A stretch of 64,000 nt of DNA from Cyathus striatus (taxonomy: Eukaryota; Basidiomycota; Agaricomycetes; Agaricales; Nidulariaceae): NCBI GenBank assembly GCA_025738555.1, contig JAOVFP010000014.1, forward strand, positions 3,534,001 to 3,598,000, in the 5' to 3' direction. Below, in pieces: positions 35,698-46,821 of this stretch (its first letter is position 1; each line of letters opens with the position of its first letter). The translations under genes and the position numbers were made by a program. A model generated the notes under the pieces. The model was not told the DNA's origin and ran no database searches. It worked only from the letters and a program-made list of their open reading frames with translations.

Positions 35698-36063
35698 TAC
35701 GTAGATAGCCATACCGAATATCCAATTCTCCCTCCCTTCCTCATGTAAATCGGCCCTCGCAGGTGAGCTGTAACGGTAAACGGTTTGTTCTGATGATATA
35801 CAAAGAACATTAGTTACATCTCGAATACGTAGACAGCCATACCTATGTTATTCCCCATCCCTTCCTCATGTAAATCGGCCTTCGCGGCTGAGCTGTAACA
35901 GTAAACGGTACCTTCTGATGCTATACAAAGAACATTAGTTACTTCTCGAATACGTAGTCAGCCGTACCTAATTCCGTTCACAACACGGAGGGGAATACTA
36001 TGGGAATACTATGTTATTCCCCATCCCTTCCTCATGTAAATCAGCCTTCGCTGTTGAGCTTTC
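35698..36063 (+). repeat. Three tandem copies of a unit of about 124 bp
   Basis: Units start TACGTAGAYAGCC and contain CTTCCTCATGTAAATCGGCC, then GAGCTGTAACRGTAAACGGT and ATACAAAGAACATTAGTTAC. The third is altered by an insertion of about 30 bp and truncated. It begins about 30 bp after the transposase stop codon, so it forms the 3' untranslated or immediate downstream region. Confidence 0.75.
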
Positions 36064-36242
36064 CTTCTTCTTTTCCTAGTTACTATCGGTATTCAAATGT
36101 TTGCTGAAGAATATAATGTATTTATTATTATTTCTACTATTAAGTACACTCGAGATACTATCTAACTACGGGGTACGTGGTAGTAATGGAAAGAAAGTGA
36201 TGGCGTGGCCATATCATGTGACTCCAAATTTGGTTGTTTCGA

Positions 36243-36279
36243 TCATATTTAGGGCAGGCTAGCCCTGCCCTAAATATGA
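36243..36279. promoter_or_regulatory. Perfect 16-bp-arm palindrome
   Basis: TCATATTTAGGGCAGG, a 5-nt CTAGC spacer, then the exact complement. The core CCTGCCCTAAA recurs once at 41,613-41,623, upstream of the Spt5-like gene, so it may be a binding site shared by element promoters. It could also form a hairpin in the transposase 3' region. Function is inferred only from symmetry and recurrence. Confidence 0.5.
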
Positions 36280-36394
36280 CGGGAGCGGTCAACACGGTTG
36301 CCGTTACTTTCATTTCTTTCATCCACTCGCTCATGTTCTCACTAGTAGCGTATTAGAGTTGTATTAGTATACATAATAGTAATAGTAATAGTAT

Positions 36395-36433
<39 letters not shown>
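36395..36433 (+). repeat. (TAG)n microsatellite
   Basis: Thirteen TAG units preceded by imperfect AATAGT units. Confidence 0.95.
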
Positions 36434-36439
36434 CAATAG

Positions 36440-36651
36440 AAAGTCCCCCTTTGCAGGAAATGTGCCACAGGCTCGCTGAAACGGTGGAGCACTTCCTACT
36501 ATGCTGCCCCGCCTACGCAGACCGGCGTCGCAAGCTTCTGGCGCAATGCGTGCCCTGCAACCGCCACGTCTATCTATGGAAAATCATCTCGGGTCCAACG
36601 AGCCTTTCTGCGCTCGCTGAATATATCAATGCTACGGCGGGACGCCTTTGA
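36440..36651 (+). pseudogene. LINE ORF2 C-terminal fragment
   Basis: The frame reads QEMCHRLAETVEHFLLCCPA then YADRRRKLLAQC, the same Cys/His tail as at 25,706-26,527 and 46,314 but from a different LINE lineage. It ends in a stop at 36,651. Directly after it, a roughly 75-bp segment (GCTCGCTGAATATATCAATG...) is duplicated at about 36,615 and 36,695. Confidence 0.7.
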
Positions 36652-36959
36652 TTCTTACACGCACTGCCGCGCTCCCCCCACAACACGCTCCCGCGCTCGC
36701 TGAATATATCAATGCTACGGGACGCCTACGTCAAACACGGCTTTCTTTGATTCTTACACGCACTGCAGCGCTCCCCCCACAACACGCTCTCCAGCTCTGG
36801 TGTACAGCTACACAACTCAACATTTACGGTATGCATTCACCCCGGTGTTCCCTTCGTTTACATCTTCCTGCTGACATGCCACTTCGAGGCCTCTACATTA
36901 CTGCGCCTACGTCAAACACGTCTTCTTTCCGTTCCTCCTGAAACCTTTAGTTCCAAGAA

Positions 36960-37895
36960 TTACCTGCTACGAGTGCAATAACTCATGATCAAAGGAATTT
37001 CAAGTCTGATGAGCTCAGTGGCGTTTCCAAAATCTATTATGGCCCAAGAGCCACACGTTCACACAATTGAAGCATTAGTATCGTCCTGCCTTTCGATCGT
37101 CCAATGCTCGAAATTTCTGTCTCACGCTTTCGGTTATGTTTCCTATGGCGTTGCTAGTGACCGTATACGCCCACAGATGTATATGGTCCTCTAAAAACCC
37201 TCTTTTGATATCTTGGTATGATTTATACTATCTATTTCCTTCACTTTCCATTATTTCGTGCACTAATGATATGCCATATAGACAAATTGCAATAAGATAA
37301 ACTGTCGAAGTCTTAGCGTGTTCTAAAAATATACAAGTTTACTTTGAAAAGAATTGATCTTCGTGCACCCTCGAACTTATTAAATCTTTGAGCACAAGAT
37401 CTTAGAATACAGGAATAAACTGCAATTGGAGTAATCTAAACTCGCGCGCTAAGTACATCAGTACGAATTACGGTTAGCCTCTTCCAAGAATTAATCCCAA
37501 CTCGGTCGCCTACCTGCCGTGATTTCGTTGTTTAGAACGAATTACGAATCTGCAGTAAACAGTCGGCTTGCTTCTTATACCTGACAAAGGTAGGCTCTAT
37601 GATTAGATTTCATGGTATCAAACCACCGCTGCGTACAATATTAGAGAAATCTATGTGATATAACAAGAAACCAACCTCAGAAACGTCTTCATGTCCACAG
37701 GTATAGCATTACTGGTACCCTCCTTTACATATTACCGTGATATCTCTCCTGTCTTGTCTTCCGACCTTCGTATCAACCTTTCCTGCTCTATCCCCGCGCC
37801 CAATTATCTACCATTTTATTTTATTCTAAACACTGAAGGCAGTAATTAATGAAGAGGAAATTGAGTTGAGGCCTCTCAGTTAATCAAATGAAGGT
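36960..37895. other. Gene-free interior of the giant element
   Basis: No exon, RNA or element supported. Short open frames (about 70 codons) lack features. Confidence 0.4.
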
Positions 37896-37899
37896 CGAC

Positions 37900-38385
37900 G
37901 TACATAGTGAAAAGTTAAGTTCCTTCGAGCCAAAAGTAAAGTTCCTTCGAGTCAAAAGTTAAGTTCTGTCGAGTGGTAGTCAAGTTCAGTTAAGTTCCTT
38001 CAATTGAAAAGTTAAGTTTCGTCGAGTGATAGTTAAGTTCCTTCGAGTCAAAAGTTAAGTTCAGTTAAGTTCCTTCAATTGAAATGTTAAGTTCGTCGAG
38101 TGATAGTTAAGTTCCTTCGAGTCAAAAGTTAAGTTCAGTTAAGTTCCTTCAATTGAAAAGTTAAGTTCCGTCGAGTGAATGTTAAGTTCCTTCGAGTCAA
38201 AAGTTAAGTTCCTTGAGTCAAAAGTTAAGTTCTGTCGAGTGGATAGTCAAGTTTAGTTAGGTTCCTTCGATTGAAAAGTTACGTTCCGTCGAGTAAATGT
38301 TAAGTTCCTTCGAGTCAAAAGTTAAGTTCCATCTAGCAAAAAGTTAAGCTCCTTCGAATGAATGTTAAGTGAATAGTAAGTTATT
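37900..38385. repeat. Internal CGAGT/AAGTTCC repeat cluster
   Basis: Repeats of GTTAAGTTCCTTCGAGTCAA and GTTAAGTTCCGTCGAGTGA, of the same vocabulary as the subterminal repeats of the giant element but far from its ends. It could be the remains of another family member, though no GGGC terminus is visible here. Confidence 0.65.
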
Positions 38386-39432
38386 TAAAGTCCGTGTGAC
38401 TTTATGGATTAGAAGTACTCCCGTAGTTGGCTCAGAGCAAGTCTTCATCTTTAACAGTAAAAATGTTTGTGTCACGAACAGTACTGATATAATCTGAGAA
38501 GTTAACGTGGTTCGCAAGGTCTTCAGTATTGAAAGTTCGCACAACAAAGAGTATCATATAGTTCTTTTTAGTTCAACTAATTGTAAGGTTAGTTTTTAAA
38601 AAAAAAAGTTCACGGCATGAATAGTAGTGATATGATCTGAGCAGTTGAATATAATTAGCCTAATGGTACAGTGCAAACCAACGTTGTAATATATTACGGA
38701 AGGCTTTGGGTTCGAATTCCAGTAAGTACCTGTTCATATATTTTATAATGTCTTTTAAAAGTTTGCGCCACGAATAGTAGTGATATGATCTGAGCAGTTA
38801 CATTTAATTTCTAAGTTCAATTAGCCTAATGGTACAGTGCGAATAAACGTTGTACTAGTCTTTGCGTGGCTTTTGGTTCGAATCCCAATAAGTACATTAT
38901 TATATCGAGGTTTCCTAGTAACATTTTTCTAGATCGATTTTATTATTAAGTTTAATGGGTGCTAATATAGATTCAACTAGTTTATGGTTTTTTTTATCAA
39001 TTATTTCCGTTCCTTCACCATCGTAACAACTGAACACTAGTTAAAGTAGATAAGATACTGTAGGTACGCTATCCATCTGAGCAGTTGGATATAATTCGCA
39101 AGGTCAATCAGCCTAATGGTACAGTGCGAATAAATGTTGTACTAAATTAATCTGAGCAGTTTCCTTGATTTGCAAGGTCGCTTAGCCTAATGGTATGGTG
39201 TAAATATACATTGTACTAATCTTCGGAGGGTTTGGGTTCGAATCCCGATAAGTACCTGTAGTATGGTCATAATTACTGTAAACTTTTTCCAGATTGATCT
39301 TATAATTATGTTTAATGGGTGATAGTATAGTCTGAGCAGTCGACTTACTTGTCAAGGTTAAGGTCGGTACAGTGCAAATAAACGTTGTACTAAATTTCGG
39401 AAGGCTTTGGGTTCGAATCCTATAAGTACCTT

Positions 39433-39441
39433 GTGTAATTC
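39433..39441 (+). repeat. Left 9-bp target duplication of the nested element
   Basis: GTGTAATTC, repeated exactly at 41,167-41,175 on the other side of the nested element. Confidence 0.92.
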
Positions 39442-41166
39442 GGGCTGCTAACTTTTCGAGTTCTTGTCGAGTTTTTCGAGTTAAAGTCGAGTCTTACTTA
39501 AGTTATAGTCGAGTTCCGCTTTTGAGCTCGCTTAACTTTTTCGAGTCAAAGTTAAGTTACCTCAAGTGGCCATTTACTTATTTCGAGTGGACTCGAGTTC
39601 CCTGCTTTTTATTTTGGTAAAAGTCGAGTTCCCTCAAGTGGACTTAAGTTCCTCGCTTATGTTATTTTGTGAGAGTCGAGTTCCCTCAAGTAAACTTAAG
39701 TTCCTCACTTATTTTATTTTTTGAGTTAAAGTCGAGTTCCACTTAAATTTTTCGAGTGTACTTAAGTTCCTCACTAATTTTTTTCTGAAAGTTGAGTTCT
39801 CTTGAGTTCAGCTAAGTTCCTCTGTAGAGCAGGCAAAATGCCTGTGCTGCGATTCACGAATTATTCGACATATCAATGCGCTCCAAATCGGATTACGTAA
39901 TCACGCATCACGCATCATTGATGTGTCCGTACGCGTTCTGCTCGCATTCTCGAAATAACACAAACTACTGTATATATTATTGTAAGGTACTCCATACAAT
40001 ACAATTGTAGAACTTGCTTATTTTTCAAGTAAAAGTTAAGTTCCCTTGAGTGTAGTTAAGTTTCTCGCTTATTGTTTTTGAGTAAAAGTTAAGTTTCATC
40101 GAGTGGAGTCGAGTTTCTCGCTTATTTTTTTTGAGTGAAAGTTAAGTTCTTTGAGTGGAGTCGAGTTTCTCGCTTGTAATTTTTTTCGAGTGGAAGCTGA
40201 GTGGTGTTAAGTTCCTCACTTATGCTAAATTCGAGTGGAAGCTAAGTTACCATTGAGTTACCATTGAGTGATAAATTCCACTCGACTCCACTCGAATTTG
40301 AGTCGAGTTCCATTCGAGTTCCACTTAAGTTCCAGTCGAGTGTCTAACTTAAGTTCCTCAAGTTCCATAATAAAAAACCCATACTTTATGATTGTACTCA
40401 TTGTTGTCGCAATCCCTTAGCTCGTTGTTTCTCACGCCCACCTGTGCTGCCGCGGATGTGTAAAAATAGCACCATCACATCATCCATCAAATCCCCAATC
40501 ATTCCACTCACTTCTGATGCATTGATGGTGATCGCGTCGCACTTCTTCCATCATCATGCTCAACAGTGAGCACGTATTTTGTGCATTCTTCTCTCAGCTT
40601 TTGGATTCTTCCTGTGATTTTTTTTTCCAATGTGAAGTTAGTTATTTTGTATGTAATATAACATCTTAGTTGTATAAATATCATGTACTGTGCTTACAGA
40701 AAATATTACATGAATAATAATAATTGCAACTTTTCATAGGTAATTTAGCTGTATTGTCAAATAAATTAATATACATTCATGTTCACAAAAAAATTGAGAG
40801 GAATCGCCCAAGAACTTGACCAGAAATGAAAATAATGAGTGCTCATTGTTTATGACGATGACAAGGCACATGAATGCGATCAAACGCGCCACGGAAAACA
40901 ACGCGCGGCACTCATTGATTAATTTGATGGAGGCAGACGCATCAGATCAAATTAATGATTGACATACAGGGGCGTGGGAAATAATGAGCGCGGAGGCGCA
41001 ATAGTGAGTGAGCATTAATCTAGCGATCCATAGCAGTGTTGGAATGTCTGTCATATACCATACAATTTATATTTTTCGAGTTACAGGTAAGTTCCTAAGT
41101 TAAGTTCCAGTCGAGTTCCAGTCGAGTTCCATTCAAGTTACCGGTAACTCGAAAAGTTGACGGCCC
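39442..41166. mobile_element. 1,725-bp internally deleted derivative of the giant element
   Basis: Termini GGGCTGCTAACTTTTCGAGT and, inverted, GGGCCGTCAACTTTTCGAGT match those of the 24.4-kb element, and the 9-bp duplication GTGTAATTC is exact. The left few hundred bases resemble 24,727-24,930. About 40,040-41,166 is a diverged copy of 48,055-49,125, including the GTGTAAAAATAGCACCATCA and ATGAATGCGATCAAACGCGC landmarks. It has no transposase, so it is a non-autonomous derivative. It lies inside the larger element, within the tRNA-like array. Confidence 0.88.
39823..39960 (-). mobile_element. Copy of the AGCAGGCA palindromic-end element
   Basis: Starts TGTAGAGCAGGCAaaaTGCCTG and continues GTGCTGCGATTCACGAATTA, then CGGATTACGTAATCACGCAT. 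CpG-rich relative to the copies at 4,974 and 50,640, where the same positions read TG or CA. It sits inside the nested 1.7-kb element. Confidence 0.65.
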
Positions 41167-41175
41167 GTGTAATTC
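41167..41175 (+). repeat. Right 9-bp target duplication of the nested element
   Basis: GTGTAATTC, identical to 39,433-39,441. Confidence 0.92.
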
Positions 41176-41575
41176 TTGATGTCTTTCAAATTTTGCGCCA
41201 CGAATAGTAGTGATATCATCTGAGCAGTTACATGCAATTTGCAAGGTTGTAAGGTTAGTTTTTTAAAAAAAAAGTTCACGGCATGAATAGTGGTAAATTA
41301 GCCTAATGGTATAGTGCGAATCTACTTTGTACTAATCTTTGCATGGCTTTGGGTTCGAATCCCTGTAAGTACCTATATTATATCGAGGTTTTCTAGTAAC
41401 ATTTTTCTAGATCGATCTTATTATTAAGTTTAATGGGTACAAATATAGATTCAACTAGTTTATGGTTTTTTTTTACCAATTATTTCCGTTCCTTCACCAT
41501 CGTAACAACTGAACACTAGTTAAAGTAGATAAGATACTGCAGATACGCTATCCGTAAGTTTTACTTACTAGTAGT

Positions 41576-41904
41576 ATGTGACATGATCGGGAATATCACG
41601 TGATTATCTGAGCCTGCCCTAAAATAAACCATTTTCAATATAACGGTTGTGGGCGTCTGTTTATTCTTTGTCCGTTCCTTCACCATTGTAGTATCCGAAC
41701 GTTAATTACAGTAGATAGACTAGATACAGTAGATACAATAAGTAGATAACATAGATAAACGTAGATACATATCACTGAACGATAAAACGTCTAGTCGTAA
41801 CGAAGATACGCCGTAAAAGCAACAAAAATCACCAGGACCTGGGACCCACAACGAAGGCACTTTTCGATACAATAAAAACACCACCCGTAGCGATAAAAGT
41901 AATA
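41576..41904 (+). promoter_or_regulatory. Upstream region of the Spt5-like gene
   Basis: Contains CACGTG (41,598-41,603) and CCTGCCCTAAA (41,613-41,623), the latter also forming the arm of the palindrome at 36,243-36,279. No TATA box was identified with confidence. Position upstream of an ATG at 41,905 is the only reason to call it regulatory. Confidence 0.35.
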
Positions 41905-44902
41905 ATGGCTGAAGATAATTGTGCTTTGAATCACGACGGCTCGTTGAAGGATGCCAGCGAAATTCAATGGCATTACGACCCTGATGACGCGATGCCTCTA
42001 CCAAAGAATAACAAGAGAGCAAGAATAGAGGTGATGTATTATGCTGAGAGTAACGGATGCATTATTGAAGTCTTTCATATCGTACAGAAGATGTTCTTAG
42101 ATATCGAAGCGAAGGTGGCTTCTGACTCAGAGGGCGAAGAGGATGATGAGGATATGGATGGTATATATAATTCATTACCCGAATTCAAATTCTCTGGCTG
42201 AAATTGACTATTGTAGGTTTTATCAATGATGAGGATGAGGATGAGGATGAGGAAGATCCCAACACCCCCATAGCGCGACTGACACTTCAGCGTTCACTTT
42301 ACGCGCGCCTACAAAATGAGGACAAGAAACAGCAAGTTATGGGTCGCATACACTCAGGTGGAGGGGGCCTTCTTGCGAAGTTTACAAGCTGGACAACGCA
42401 TTGATAATCACCGCGAACTTATCAACGATATTGTTACAACGTATGTCAACTCAAGTCCCAGCTCATACATGGGTGTTGTTTCGCCAGCGAGCGGAACTAG
42501 TTCTTCTTCGGCAGTCAGCAAGCATAATATTCCTCGACGCGGCCGTAATCCTAAGGACTGGCCCCTTTGGGATGTAGCGGTTAAGGTCAGTCAGTGCGAC
42601 ACGGATATGTCTGTGTTCTTATTTACATTTTATAGGATGGATCTGAGGAAGACGTGGTATTTTCCCTCAGTTTACACGGCGGCTCGAAGTACATTCGCAG
42701 TGCATTTTCGTTATCGGTCATCCCTGGTCACGTTTATGTGGAAGCTAGATGTCTCGACGACCTTAAGACCAGCACCAAAATTTTGGCGGATGTTTATCAA
42801 AGCAGTATCCGTGCGGCGCCGACTGCCGCCTGGGATGATGCCTTTTCAAAAATTGGAGAACGCTACACTCCATCCAAGAACACATGGGTCCGGCTCAAAG
42901 GAAGGTTTCAATACGACCTAGGTTTTATTAGGGATGTCTGCGAGAGGACTTTCAGGATCGAAGTTGTTCATATCCCTCGAATAACGTATAGGAACTCGTC
43001 GAAACGAAAGCATGCGTCTAGTTCGTCAAATCCGAAACCACCTTGCGAGCTTTTTAATCCTGACAAAGCTCGAGAAACAAGTCCGAAAACTTTTGAAGTT
43101 GTTTTCGAAGATCAAAATAATGTGATTATTAAAGGATATAATTTTAGGAAATCCTTCTACACACCAGAAGGGTTCATACTGCGTAAAAAAGTCACATCGG
43201 AATACCATTATCAAGCTGAAGCAACCCCTACAATTGAAGAGCTAAGGTCTTTCGAGAGCTGTAGCCAAATTCCTAAAAATATTTTGGAAGATACAAGGCG
43301 AGCTGTACTTTCAGCAGCTATACGTATAGGCGATCAGGTGAAGGTTGTCCTACAGCAGCCTAAGGTTTTGCTCGCATTCGTAGAAGACATCTCAGAAGGA
43401 AACGCGACACTGAGACTCCTTGAATCCCCAACAATAATCTTCGAATATCCGGTTATTCAACTCCAAAAATGCTTCAAAATTGGTGATGGCGTTAGGGTGA
43501 AGTCTGGACATCTCAAAGGAATTGTCGGGATGGTATCCGATGTACAGCCGTATGGGCAAATTGGCGAGGAGAAAGTTACCATCGTCACCTTTCCAATAAA
43601 GGTAATTAAGAACATTTTTGCATTGATACGTTACTCAAACCGTTTGAATAGGGGCATCATGAGTCAGTTCGCTCATCGGATCTGGATTTTTGTAGCGAAG
43701 TCCATAGAAGCCATACCTTTAAAGGGGAGAGTAGTGAATATGAGGCCAGGATCATGCGAGAAGATCCGTATAAATTTCTTTATGGCCAATACGCAGTGGT
43801 TAAATTTGGCCCTCGTAAAGGGGATATGGGTATACTGAAGAGTGTGAATGCGGATGGGAAAGCCATTCTTGAAGTTCAGGCCCGCTTAATAAGTTCCAAC
43901 CGTCAGGACGAAGTGTCAATAAACCATTTATATATTCCTGGGTAATTATAGATAAAATTATTGCTTTCTGCTCCTGCAAACTAATAATATATGGTAGGCA
44001 TTACGACACGCTCCCAGAAATTTTCAAGGGACTTAATTCTGTTGGGGATTCATTATCATTGATGAATATATGTCCTACGCCTCAATGGGAAAATGATTGT
44101 GGGACTGGGTCCCATACGCCTGCTTGGAATCCCAGCTCAAGGACCCGCAAGTAAGTATTTATATTTATATGTGATATATGTGCTTAATTAAATACTTCTT
44201 AGATATCAAATGCCGCTGCTGCTGAATTTATCGCGTATCCGCATCGCAGTCAGTCTGTTCTAGTTGTAGTATTGACATATACTGATAATAGTAATTATAG
44301 TTCCAGAGAACCAAGAATCAACTGGCCACTTGGAACCTTCTGGCTTTCTTCCACCATCCATGCAAAGTTTTGTTGTAGGTGAAGGCTCTTCAGCACGTTC
44401 GAATTTTATAAATGAGTACAATGGTGTGTATTGTTATTCCTCGTAAATATTTCCCTAATATATTTACAACTTTGCAGATCATTGGATCAAACGACTTGTC
44501 GATAGCGACAGTTTGTTTCTAAGGAAAAATTTTCTCAATGTGATTATTTCGGGCTCCCAACCGACTATGGCTAGCTCTGGATTTGAAAATGGGAGGTATG
44601 AAAACTGCACTGGGTTTTGCGTCGATGTCGTTAATAGCGATCAATCGATCCGAGTGGAGTTAACTGGTGATATTGTAATTTCGGTACTGGCTAAATATGT
44701 CCATAGGGTTCCCCCGGAAAGGAGAGGTCAAGTGGTTACGGTCGTGAATCACCTAAACCACCAAATCTACGGGGGGGAATACCAGGTAGTCGATCTGAAG
44801 GGAGAGGTAGTCTTTGCCTATCCACTCAAAGGAAAGAAAAGACATGATAGGGGGATTGATATTCCTATTGGGGATCTCGCTGTTATTGCAAAAAGATGCT
44901 GA
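41905..44902 (+). CDS. Spt5-like transcription elongation factor (NGN plus KOW domains), one frame change
   Basis: Eight exons: 41,905-42,160, 42,217-42,585, 42,636-43,601, 43,652-43,941, 43,998-44,150, 44,203-44,234, 44,301-44,423 and 44,478-44,902. Together they give about 870 residues if one extra base is allowed for in exon 2 near 42,345. The order matches Spt5: acidic N terminus (FINDEDEDEDEED); NGN domain from PLWDVAVKDGSEEDVVFSLS with the GHVYVEA strand; first KOW NTWVRLKGRFQYDLGFIRDV ending IPRITY; further KOW-type segments GDGVRVKSGHLKGIVGMV and YAVVKFGPRKGDMGIL; a TPAWNPSSRT motif like the Spt5 C-terminal repeats; and a last KOW-like region. Spt5 pairs with Spt4 on RNA polymerase II. 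This copy is shorter and more diverged than a housekeeping Spt5 would be, so I read it as a transposon-carried relative. Either it is recently broken, or the indel is an assembly error. Confidence 0.82.
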
Positions 44903-46310
44903 TATTCGCTCGCCCTCCATATATTGTATATAGTATTTTCAAACGTGTACATAGTTATCGGGCATTACTCACATTATAAACTTTCTTGATATTATATAAC
45001 AGTAGTCATTTACTTACATTCGAGAGCATGCATGAAGAAAGAGAAGAGGGGATTAGAAATATTGATACGCCGGCTTTTAGAATAGAATTATTTTTCGCTT
45101 TTATTAATTCATTTTATTCAAACTTCTATATTAAATCTGTGCAGAAGCCGACCAATGAGTATAAGAGTTGGAATGAGTCCCGAGTTGCCAACTATAATAT
45201 TTTCTACGAAATACATCACGACTAAGGGAAGAGTACAAGGGCTGGGACTGAGGCCCGTGTCGCCAGCTAAAGTATCATATTGATACAAACCAAGGGTACT
45301 AGGAAATATATCATATGGCCTCGGTTCCCTGCACTTATTTAAAAATTTATTACATTTGCTTCACAGTAGCTATGAAGTCACTTGTTTAATGTTTATTTTT
45401 TATTATTATTTCCATGACAAGGCCGTTGTACCTCTCCTGTACACCTCGAACGGTGTTCCATCACCAAGTCCGACGCATCACGTGCCGGTGTATGCAACTG
45501 CTCCGAGAAAAATCCAAATCAGGGTACATAGGCCGGTATCGCTCAAATCCGTAGCCCATAGCCTTACTAGAATGGGTCTCGCATCCCCCATATGAGAAAC
45601 CGAGTGGTTGCACGGTTTACATGTGCAAAACCGCATGGACAATGGCGCGGGAAATAGCCAAGGACTGTATCAATGCCATCACGCACTATTGATGCGCACC
45701 GCATAAAGAGCCGTTAACTCCGGGAATTCTTGTAACCGAGTGCATACTAATGCGAGCGCGTTTTAGCACATGTACCGGGATAATACCAGCGCCGAACGCG
45801 TTTGACGCACCTCTGAAACAAGGTGCGTCCATATGGCTTGCCATGTGGAAGGTTCTCCACACCTCGGGGGAACTCATGGACAGTCTTAGAAGTATCACAC
45901 GCGATCTATTTACATAAACGATATACTATTTACAGTTACAAATACAATAGGTAGAATTTTAGTATATAACTTAGGGATGGTAGAGTAGGGAGGACAAGCA
46001 CTGCCCGAGCTGTACTTCCGTTCTCGAAGTGGAGTAACGTTCTGAAATCAGTATCCGAAGTTCTATTAGAATTTGAAGTACCGAGTACTATTGAATTGAA
46101 TTGAATATTGGTTATCGAGTTTTTGAACTAGTACCGCAATTGAAGTATTAAAATCAAGTCTTAGAAAGCAAATTATAGTCTTTAACTCGTTATATTTCAT
46201 TATTGCAAACCAGATACCCCTCGTACTAAATATAACTAACGTAATTACCTATTATATGTTGGTGGTGCTACTACTGACATAATATAGTACATTTAAAAGT
46301 TAGTCGTATC
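44903..46310. other. Gene-free segment after the Spt5-like gene
   Basis: No convincing exon; 70-80-codon frames at 44,986-45,225 and 45,356-45,595 have no domain. CpG-rich, so still within the young element. Confidence 0.4.
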
Positions 46311-46313
46311 AAT

Positions 46314-46544
46314 ATGCTAAATGAATCAACGCCCCCCCGCAAGCTCTCTACAGTGCTCGTATATCACACCACAAATCACAACCTCCTGTGCTCCCACCTC
46401 CATCACATACGCAAATCGACGGACAAGATATGCCCCTCCTGCCAACATGGCCCCGAGACCACTGATGACTTCTTCCTCCACTGCCAGACTTATAATACTG
46501 CTCGCCTCACCCTTGTGAACACTAGTCACCTTTCTTGTAGATAA
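46314..46544 (+). pseudogene. LINE ORF2 C-terminal fragment
   Basis: The frame reads LVYHTTNHNLLCSHLHHIRK then CPSCQHGPETTDDFFLHCQT, closely similar in pattern to the minus-strand fragment at 25,706-26,527 (YLITNHNPLYHHLHRIGK, CRRCHLRPETTDHFLFHC). Truncated at both ends. Confidence 0.75.
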
Positions 46545-46821
46545 AATAGGATTTAAAAACCGATATCGCGCTAGAGGTCAATAGAGGAGACTAGTGGGTT
46601 TTGCTTCCCCACAAAAACACAAGACGAGACTCGATTCATAGCACGCAACTGTGCAAATACATTTACTATACAATTCCATTCTCTTTCGTATCCGTATTAC
46701 CAAGATATATAGTAAGATATATACACAATAAAAGATTATATGCAATTCCATTCCCTCCCGTATCCGTATTACCAAGATATACAACAAGATATATGTACGA
46801 TGTTCCACAAACTATATTATG

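Larger units (their letters stand above)
38640..41375 (+). repeat. Array of about six tRNA-like (A box/B box) modules
   Basis: Modules at about 38,655-38,730, 38,819-38,897, 39,108-39,145 (A box only), 39,181-39,257, 39,355-39,430 (A box degenerate) and 41,297-41,372. A full unit has TTAGCCTAATGGTACAGTGC, like a Pol III A box, then about 50 bp later GGGTTCGAATCCC, which fits the B-box consensus GGTTCRANTCC, and ends TAAGTACC. The T-arm folds (TTGGG with CCCGA), but no 5' acceptor strand pairs with TAAGTAC, so these are tRNA-derived rather than functional tRNAs. Spacers share CACGAATAGTAGTGATATGA and CTGAGCAGTT. The nested element at 39,442-41,166 splits the array. Confidence 0.7.

Noticed and set aside
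38640..39430. Functional tRNA genes
   Set aside because: A and B boxes and a T-arm are present, but the 3' TAAGTACC has no complementary 5' acceptor strand and no convincing anticodon arm.
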